From contig JAWNGF010000006.1 of assembly GCA_037039685.1 (NCBI GenBank), positions 992,001 to 1,056,000 on the forward strand: 64,000 nt of DNA, read 5' to 3'. The notes under the pieces are model-generated. The model was not told the origin of the DNA and did not search any database. It worked only from the letters and a program-made list of their open reading frames with translations. The DNA is from Ceratobasidium sp. AG-K. Its lineage: Eukaryota; Basidiomycota; Agaricomycetes; Cantharellales; Ceratobasidiaceae. Shown here in pieces: positions 63,672 to 64,000 of this stretch. Numbering within the stretch: the first letter of the stretch is position 1; the number at the start of each line of letters is the position of its first letter. Both the position numbers and the translations under genes were made by a program.

Positions 63672-64000
63672 AGTCTACCGGTGGGAGCGCGTTTGCCCGG
63701 TCAAGGAGGAATTGCGGCATGAGGTCGTTGAAGATCCCGTGCTGGATGACCTTAATGTCCATCGTCTTGTTCGTCGTCCTTGCCTGGCGGCGAACGGCAG
63801 CGTCGTAACGGATCCATAGCACGAGGTCGCGGTATAAGGTAGCTTGACCGCGCACAAGATCAAAGTGGGCCTTGAAGCGGTCATACAGGTGGGATTGGTA
63901 GGTCTTGATTAGGACGAGGAGTCTGTCCCATCCCTGTGACCATTCGTCAAAGCGCAATCTGTCTTCGCGACGGGAAGGGTTGATTAAGTCCGTCTCGACG
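63301..64000 (-). CDS. Gag-like ORF of the Ngaro element (open at the right edge)
   Basis: The frame is open from the window edge to 63301. RFDEWSQGWDRLLVLIKTYQ and VLWIRYDAAVRRQA form a helical part. A basic linker leads to a CCHC knuckle (CFRCGYTGHSLQNC). A second Cys/His module follows (NGVNGPCTTPNCTHGPHICS, LCGERDHCAQTC) at the C-terminus. These are nucleic-acid-binding features of a structural protein. It overlaps RT-RNase H by 371 nt. The N-terminus lies outside the window. Confidence 0.85.
   Translation of the reverse strand, partial: VETDLINPSRREDRLRFDEWSQGWDRLLVLIKTYQSHLYDRFKAHFDLVRGQATLYRDLVLWIRYDAAVRRQARTTNKTMDIKVIQHGIFNDLMPQFLLDRANALPPVDCVPTASSSGHSHSADARRPSYDASRSRPQSSQRNRASGSSRKVCFRCGYTGHSLQNCPESKQRSGRNILISKGPDGQWTIAGRGFCYGHNGVNGPCTTPNCTHGPHICSLCGERDHCAQTCPK

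Larger units (their letters stand above)
59762..64000 (-). mobile_element. Ngaro-type tyrosine-recombinase retrotransposon (open at the right edge)
   Basis: Minus-strand order is gag-like ORF, RT-RNase H, tyrosine recombinase, then terminal repeats. At the left end a 183-bp sequence occurs twice (60207-60389 and 59762-59944), separated by a unique 262-bp segment (59945-60206). This is the B1-A2-B2 arrangement of Ngaro split direct repeats; A1 should lie right of the window. There is no DDE integrase. Such elements insert by recombination, so no target duplication is expected. It interrupts the second Hsp70-like gene. Confidence 0.9.

Noticed and set aside
1..64000. tRNA, rRNA, CRISPR arrays, bacterial operons
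   Set aside because: No cloverleaf candidates, ribosomal signatures or spaced repeats were seen; gene structure is eukaryotic.

Overview
This is a fungal nuclear window, most likely from an agaricomycete close to Rhizoctonia (Cantharellales). The evidence is many 45-60 nt introns with GTRNGT...YAG borders, a NACHT-WD40 (HET-E-like) gene, secreted plant-wall and protein-degrading enzymes, and a dense population of Ty3, Ty1/copia, Tad-like LINE and Ngaro-type retroelements. The genus is inference; no rRNA or other species marker is present. I see no tRNA, rRNA or CRISPR.

Layout. 1-5153 is a nest of retroelements: a Ty3 element (minus, running off the left edge), a copia LTR fragment, and an old plus-strand copia element split by a solo LTR. 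The copia truncates a hypothetical gene at 5154-5841. 5842-10415 is mostly empty. 10416-14558 is a three-exon NACHT-WD40 receptor. From 15602 to 30905 lies one Hsp70-like gene (minus strand, dead), broken first by a LINE 3' fragment and then by a 12-kb copia insertion. That copia carries a complete, very young Ty3 element (21835-29064). 31886-32491 is a small coiled-coil gene with LWxER heptads. 34226-35588 is a seven-exon lysine-specific metallo-endopeptidase, 38036-39722 a six-exon GH28 pectinase, and 40449-43442 a 16-exon LtrA-like membrane protein. 44560-56414 is a second copia element, again with a complete Ty3 element of another family inside it (46506-53453); it sits in an unidentified plus-strand gene. 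58660-59761 is a second Hsp70-like gene, cut off by a Ngaro-type tyrosine-recombinase retrotransposon that fills the rest of the window.

Boundaries are well supported: 5-bp target duplications were read for both copias, both complete Ty3 elements and the solo LTR. The two Ty3 families share a feature that suggests self-primed reverse transcription: the primer-binding site, 2 nt after the 5' LTR, is an exact 12-nt complement of LTR sequence about 30 nt downstream of the TATA box, where the transcript should begin. Each also carries unexplained coding capacity: one a 254-codon Trp-rich ORF after pol with a SUMO-interaction-like motif, the other a coiled-coil ORF pair before gag plus a Tudor-like segment inside Gag. 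These are the most likely undescribed features here. All exon structures were built by hand from splice signals and frame continuity.
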